Source: Yersinia mollaretii ATCC 43969 (GTDB lineage: Bacteria > Pseudomonadota > Gammaproteobacteria > Enterobacterales > Enterobacteriaceae). Taken from it: a stretch of 64,000 nt of DNA. This document shows positions 60,079-64,000 of this stretch, in pieces. Each line of letters begins with the position of its first letter. Within the stretch, counting starts at the first letter, position 1. A program made the translations under genes and the position numbers. The DNA is taken from NCBI RefSeq assembly GCF_013282725.1, contig NZ_CP054043.1, forward strand, positions 3,100,001-3,164,000. Reading direction: 5' to 3'. The notes under the pieces are model-generated. The model was given only the letters and a program-made list of their open reading frames with translations, made no database searches and had not been told where the DNA came from.

Positions 60079-60263
60079 GTGCCTGAGATTTGAAAATGGC
60101 AGCAGAGTGACTACAAAATGACTACATTGTGTCTACGGCACTTTTCACACCCTCAAGGCTGCATCCAGTAGCAAGCACGATAAACCGCCAATTATCCCCA
60201 ATAAGATATTAATTACGCCAAATTTTAATAATAAAAAAACCTGCAATTTGCAGGCTTCTTCAA
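60079..60263. other. Prophage boundary region
   Basis: No gene is seen. One attachment site of the P2-like prophage should lie between the tRNA-Leu 3' end and ogr; the core cannot be fixed without the other end. Confidence 0.45.
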
Positions 60264-60479
60264 TTACATCCACAACACACCTTGATTCCCTTTAGGGTGG
60301 GGCGGTACAGCATTAATTATTCCCGGCTCCATTATCGTATCAACGATTGTTTCATGGGTCTTAAAGGTTTTGCCGCAATTAATATTCGTGCACTGGTGAT
60401 AGCGTTCTTTAGTTTCATCACTAAGGTAACGACTGGATCTCGCGTGTGCTGCAAATTTACAGCGTGGGCAATGCATCAT
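60264..60479 (-). CDS. ogr: P2-type late gene activator Ogr/Delta
   Basis: Ogr is a small zinc-finger activator of P2 late promoters. The 71-residue product has the four cysteines C4, C7, C30 and C35 (MMHCPRC; HQCTNINC), then GKTFKTHETI, and ends GNQGVLWM, all close to P2 Ogr. The ribosome-binding site is strong (GGAGGT). It lies nearest the tRNA, as ogr lies next to the attachment site in P2. Confidence 0.94.
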   Translation of the reverse strand: MMHCPRCKFAAHARSSRYLSDETKERYHQCTNINCGKTFKTHETIVDTIMEPGIINAVPPHPKGNQGVLWM

Positions 60480-60567
60480 ATTTACCTCCGAAACTGCATA
60501 TTCAGTAATTACGCTGATCTTATCACCAGTGTTCGCATTTGTGAAACAAATATCAATTAGTTGAATT

Positions 60568-61737
60568 TTACTGCTCAGTGGCCTCGTATGTTACATCCGA
60601 CAACAAAACTTCGAGAGACAATTGGGTGGTGTAGCCGCTGTTGCTGAGGCTGTGCGATACCTTGCTAATTATCCAGCTCTGTTGGTCTATCACTGATTTA
60701 AAACCGTTGACCGCGACAGGTGTTTCAGGAAATAAATCAGCGCGCCCCATGGCAAGAGTGATAGAGAACTCAGCAACACCGCGCTGTAACTTCTCCCATT
60801 TAGACTGGGCAGCGCGCATGGCAGCTTTTTGCGTGGCGTAAACCGTCGTGATAACAAAGACATTATCCTCAGCCCCCACCAGATAATCCCCTTGCTTTTC
60901 CTCTACCGGTTTTTTCTCTTTAGCCGCTTTAGTGCGGGTCGGCTTGGCTTTGGGGTGTTCCAGTGCGCGGAGCTGTTTAAACTTCGGCTTGCGCTTTAAC
61001 TTAACTTTTTTCGGCTTGGCCGGTTTGGGGTCTTTGGTGTGCAACCAACTGGCACTGACACCGGTATACGCGCCCCGGTCAGCAATACTAAAGCTGTGCT
61101 GGTCGCCATCTTGTCGGGTGATCGTCATTTGCGGAATGGGTTTACCACTGGCAGTGACACCGCTGCCCGGCTTGATAAACAACAATCGCCCGGCTTTGAC
61201 GGCGGCCACTGCGCCGTTAAGCGAGGCTAACCGGGTGATAAACTTGGCGTCAGTCTCTTGGGTCTGGTCGATATGAGAGATAGCAATATCCGCCAGCCCC
61301 TCGGCCAGCATCGCTTTCAGGTTGTTGCGCTCCGCCACTTGCGCCACGACTTTACCCAGCGTTGTCTCATGATAAGAGACTTCCCGCCGCGCATTGAGCG
61401 AACCCCGAAAATCGGCACTGCGGGCGCGAATAGTCAGCGTATCTGGTGCGCCATGGTGCTCGACCTCATCCACGGTAAAATCACCCTTTCCAATCAGCGC
61501 CGACCCTTTCCAGCCCAAGAACACCGACAACACCGCGCCGCGTTCCGGCAAGGCGAGTTGGCCGTCAGCGTCATCCAGTTCGACATCAAGCTGGTCAGCT
61601 TCAAAGCCCCGGTTATCGGTCAGGCTCAGGGACAACAGCCGGGGGCGAATATTCTGCGTGATATCTTTCGCGTTAATCGTCAGCATATAGTCCGGGGCCA
61701 TATCCGCCCCGGCCGGTAGAGACATGCCGGTCATCAT
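60568..61737 (-). CDS. P2-type tail protein/late control protein gpD
   Basis: gpD is the tail hub-type protein of P2-like phages (Phage_GPD family). The 389-residue product has the family's beta-rich N-terminal part (MLTINAKDITQNIRPRLLSL) and the conserved segment DAKFITRLASLNGAVAAVKAG. A Lys/Pro-rich linker lies about 245-285, and the C-terminal domain has QQSWIISKVSHSLSNSGY. It overlaps gpU by 4 bases. Confidence 0.93.
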   Translation of the reverse strand: MMTGMSLPAGADMAPDYMLTINAKDITQNIRPRLLSLSLTDNRGFEADQLDVELDDADGQLALPERGAVLSVFLGWKGSALIGKGDFTVDEVEHHGAPDTLTIRARSADFRGSLNARREVSYHETTLGKVVAQVAERNNLKAMLAEGLADIAISHIDQTQETDAKFITRLASLNGAVAAVKAGRLLFIKPGSGVTASGKPIPQMTITRQDGDQHSFSIADRGAYTGVSASWLHTKDPKPAKPKKVKLKRKPKFKQLRALEHPKAKPTRTKAAKEKKPVEEKQGDYLVGAEDNVFVITTVYATQKAAMRAAQSKWEKLQRGVAEFSITLAMGRADLFPETPVAVNGFKSVIDQQSWIISKVSHSLSNSGYTTQLSLEVLLSDVTYEATEQ

Positions 61738-62219
61738 GAGAATAATCCTCCGATAGCGGCCTGTGCTTTACTGGTCATTGCTGTCGCTTTACCCAGCAAC
61801 TCGTCAGCCTGTTGTTTCATGTCGCCGAACATGGCCGTTAATGACTCGTCAACCCGCAACAGATTGAGGGTGAACTCAATGCGCCGGGCGCTACCGTCTT
61901 CAAAGAATAGCGTGCCGGTCTGGCTCAGGCTCTCGATGACAAACATGCCATAAATCATGCCGCTACCCTCCACCAACGGCCATGCTTTGCCTTGGTCGGC
62001 CATCGCCTCAAGGGCCAGCAATGACAGGCGGCCACCGGTCAGCTCCGGCAGTAATACACCGGACAGCTTAATTTTTTCACTGTCTACGCCAAGAAATTGC
62101 GCGGACGGGCGCAAGCCCACCCGGCTGTTAGTCGGCCAACGGTAATCAATATCGCGCCCCATGCTTTGGTAAGGCGTGGTCTGGCGCATAAAAACAAATA
62201 ACCCCAGTGATAACATCAT
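61734..62219 (-). CDS. P2-type tail protein gpU
   Basis: gpU is a tail completion protein of P2-like phages. The 161-residue product starts MMLSLGLFVFMRQTTPYQSM, has the FSLNL-type core (RRIEFTLNLLRVD) and the usual length. It lies 2 bases after gene T and overlaps D by 4. Confidence 0.92.
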   Translation of the reverse strand: MMLSLGLFVFMRQTTPYQSMGRDIDYRWPTNSRVGLRPSAQFLGVDSEKIKLSGVLLPELTGGRLSLLALEAMADQGKAWPLVEGSGMIYGMFVIESLSQTGTLFFEDGSARRIEFTLNLLRVDESLTAMFGDMKQQADELLGKATAMTSKAQAAIGGLFS

Positions 62220-62221
62220 GA

Positions 62222-64000
62222 TTAATCATTCTCCATCTGGCCGCGCTGACGGGCGCGCTTATCGCGTTCGTTCTTGGCAAGCGCATCGGTCATCATTCGC
62301 TCCGCATCCTGTCGGCTCATGCCCGGCGGGATAGTCACCTTGATATCATTGGTGGTGACACTGCTATCAACGATAGTGGTGCCGGTATTGGCGGTGACCG
62401 GCTGATAACCGCCGTATAACACGCCGCCACTGGGTGAGTACCCCCCCGCGTAAGGGTTATCTTTCGGGACGTTATCGGCCAGCCCGGCAGATTTACTATC
62501 AATAATGCCGAGTTTTTCCAGTACCCAGTCAATGCCACTGCGTAGCTGCCCCAGTGCATCAATGGGAAGTTTGAGCGCATAAGCTAAACCTCGGCCGAAT
62601 GTTTCCCCGGCAGTGGTAGCAATAAGCAACGACACCCCACTAAATTTGATGGGGGCGACCAATTCAGCAAACAGTGTCTTGAGCTGGTTAAAACCATTAA
62701 TTAGCGGGGTAAATGCCGCACTGATTGGTCCGGCAACAGCGGTAAAGCCTGTCACTACACCCGCCATAAATGCGCTAATAGGCTCCCAAAACTTACGAAT
62801 AAGCAGCGCACCAGCGATAATAAGTGCAATCACCGCAGTGACCGGCCATGCCAACGTGGCTAGTGTTGCGGCAATTGTTCCACCCATGATGGAAAAACCT
62901 GTACTCAACAGACCAGCCCCGGCCAACAGCAGGTTAAACCCGGCCATGACCGGCCATGCAATCAGCCCCAGCGCCCCCAAGCCGGCAACCAGTACCAACG
63001 CCGCGCCAGTAACGGTGGTAATGGTGCTGACCAGCTCCGGGTTTTTCTTGGCCCATGCAGCCACATTAATCAGCCAGTCGGTTGCGGTTAGGGTCAGTTT
63101 GCGCAGCGCGGAGTCTTGCTTCTCAAAGACTTCAATCTCTAAGTCTTCCCATGCCGAACTCAGGTTTTTCAGGTCGCCGTCAAGGTTATCCATTCTGACC
63201 GTGGCAATAGATTGCGCGGTGCCACCGGCCTGCATCAGCTTACTTTGTTTCTCCGCCAGCTTGCCGTTACCGGCAGCAGCCACCAGTTTCACCGCGCCTT
63301 TCATCGCCTCTTCACCGAATATCACTTTCAGATACTCGGCTTGCTGTGCGGTGCCTAACGTGTTCTTTTTAAACGAGCGGTCAATATCTTTGAGGATTTT
63401 CGCCACCGGCAACATATTGCCTTTGTCGTCGCGGGTCGTTATTCCCAGTTCTTTCAGTGCGGCCGGTGCTTGCCCGACAGGCGCTTGCAACCGGCTAAAC
63501 ACCGCACTGGTACTGGTGCCCGCCATGCTGCCCTTGATACCGTTATCAGCCAGTACACCGAGTAACGCGGTGGTGTCTTCAATGCTGGCCCCGGCGGCCT
63601 CAGCAATCGGGGCCACATATTTCATGGCCTCGCCTAGCTCTAACAGGTTGGTGTTTGAGCTGGTAAAGCCTTTCGCCATCACGTCCGACACGCGTTTAAT
63701 CTGGTCTAACGGCAGGTTAAACGCCGATTGCATGTTGGTGACAATATCGGCCGCCTCGGCAATATCCACACCGGACGCCAGCGACAGGTTAACCGTCGGT
63801 TCAGTGGCGGCCAGAATAGAGTTAGCGTCATAGCCGGAACGCGCCAGTGTGTCTTGCGTTCGTGCTACGTCAGTCGGGGAAAAAGCTGTTGAACCGCCGA
63901 TATCTCGCGCCTGTTTACGAATGGCGGCCAGCTTGGCGTCATTTTTATCCAGCCCTAAAATCGCCTGAGTGCCCGACATCTGGCTATCAAACTCCATACC
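62222..64000 (-). CDS. P2-type tail tape measure protein gpT (partial)
   Basis: gpT sets phage tail length. The reading frame runs to the right edge, so only the C-terminal 592 or so residues are visible. The first part (about 1-250 of what is seen) is the phage tape-measure domain (DVARTQDTLARSGYD, IEDTTALLGVLADNGIKGSM), followed by hydrophobic segments (about 320-450) and a C-terminal charged tail. The ATG at 63997 is internal, not the true start. Confidence 0.92.
   Translation of the reverse strand, partial: GMEFDSQMSGTQAILGLDKNDAKLAAIRKQARDIGGSTAFSPTDVARTQDTLARSGYDANSILAATEPTVNLSLASGVDIAEAADIVTNMQSAFNLPLDQIKRVSDVMAKGFTSSNTNLLELGEAMKYVAPIAEAAGASIEDTTALLGVLADNGIKGSMAGTSTSAVFSRLQAPVGQAPAALKELGITTRDDKGNMLPVAKILKDIDRSFKKNTLGTAQQAEYLKVIFGEEAMKGAVKLVAAAGNGKLAEKQSKLMQAGGTAQSIATVRMDNLDGDLKNLSSAWEDLEIEVFEKQDSALRKLTLTATDWLINVAAWAKKNPELVSTITTVTGAALVLVAGLGALGLIAWPVMAGFNLLLAGAGLLSTGFSIMGGTIAATLATLAWPVTAVIALIIAGALLIRKFWEPISAFMAGVVTGFTAVAGPISAAFTPLINGFNQLKTLFAELVAPIKFSGVSLLIATTAGETFGRGLAYALKLPIDALGQLRSGIDWVLEKLGIIDSKSAGLADNVPKDNPYAGGYSPSGGVLYGGYQPVTANTGTTIVDSSVTTNDIKVTIPPGMSRQDAERMMTDALAKNERDKRARQRGQMEND

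Noticed and set aside
62613..63833. Open frame of 406 codons on the plus strand opposite the tape-measure gene
   Set aside because: It is a mirror of a strongly supported phage gene, is Ser/Ala/Pro-rich with no domain, and has no upstream context for a plus-strand gene.

Overview
The window looks like the chromosome of a Yersinia species (Enterobacterales). Three things support this. One flagellar block runs flgJ-K-L, then convergent fliR-Q-P-O-N-M-L-K-J-I-H-G-F with divergent fliE, then fliD-S-T, fliC, fliB, fliA, fliZ. An ERIC element and other palindromic intergenic repeats occur. The proteins resemble their E. coli counterparts closely but are clearly distinct from them. The genus is inferred from remembered gene order and protein sequence, not from a search.

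Layout. 1-15,353 holds the end of flgJ, flgKL under a clear sigma-28 promoter, and the basal-body/export operon fliFGHIJKLMNOPQR on the minus strand, with fliE divergent across a probable FlhDC-controlled region. 15,361-20,264 is a non-flagellar insert: an HhH-GPD DNA glycosylase, a large membrane HD-GYP protein with a long insertion inside its catalytic domain, and an AraC-type regulator. 20,539-27,021 is the late flagellar part: fliT, fliS, fliD, fliC (divergent sigma-28 promoters), the flagellin lysine methylase fliB, sigma-28 fliA, and fliZ. 27,541-30,872 is D-cysteine desulfhydrase plus the cystine ABC importer.

In E. coli the cystine importer is followed by sdiA-yecF-uvrY. Here tcyN and yecF are about 24.7 kb apart and no sdiA is seen. 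The intervening DNA carries a TumE-like toxin-antitoxin pair, divergent putA/putP with PutA-type operator sequences, efeUOB with a Fur box, an ERIC element, wrbA, an MHS-type transporter with a short leader ORF, an XRE regulator, nanM, cycA (with a CTGT tandem repeat upstream), tRNA-Lys with the stump of a phage integrase, two unannotated tiny membrane ORFs, a methyltransferase, a cupin, amyA, a chemoreceptor and a GlpM-like protein. Ancestral synteny resumes at yecF-uvrY-uvrC-pgsA-tRNA(Gly-Cys-Leu).

At the right edge, next to tRNA-Leu, lies the late-gene end of a P2-like prophage (ogr, D, U, and the incomplete tape-measure gene T); the rest lies beyond the window.

Functionally the window is dominated by motility (structure, export, chaperones, filament modification, sigma factor, a receptor, a probable c-di-GMP phosphodiesterase) and by nutrient uptake (cystine, proline, iron, amino acids, sialic acid). 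I found no convincing wholly new multigene system. The least explained items are the tiny membrane ORFs beside tRNA-Lys, the leader ORF before the MHS transporter, the perfect inverted repeat before fliB, the 18-bp triple repeat before putP and the insertion-bearing HD-GYP protein.
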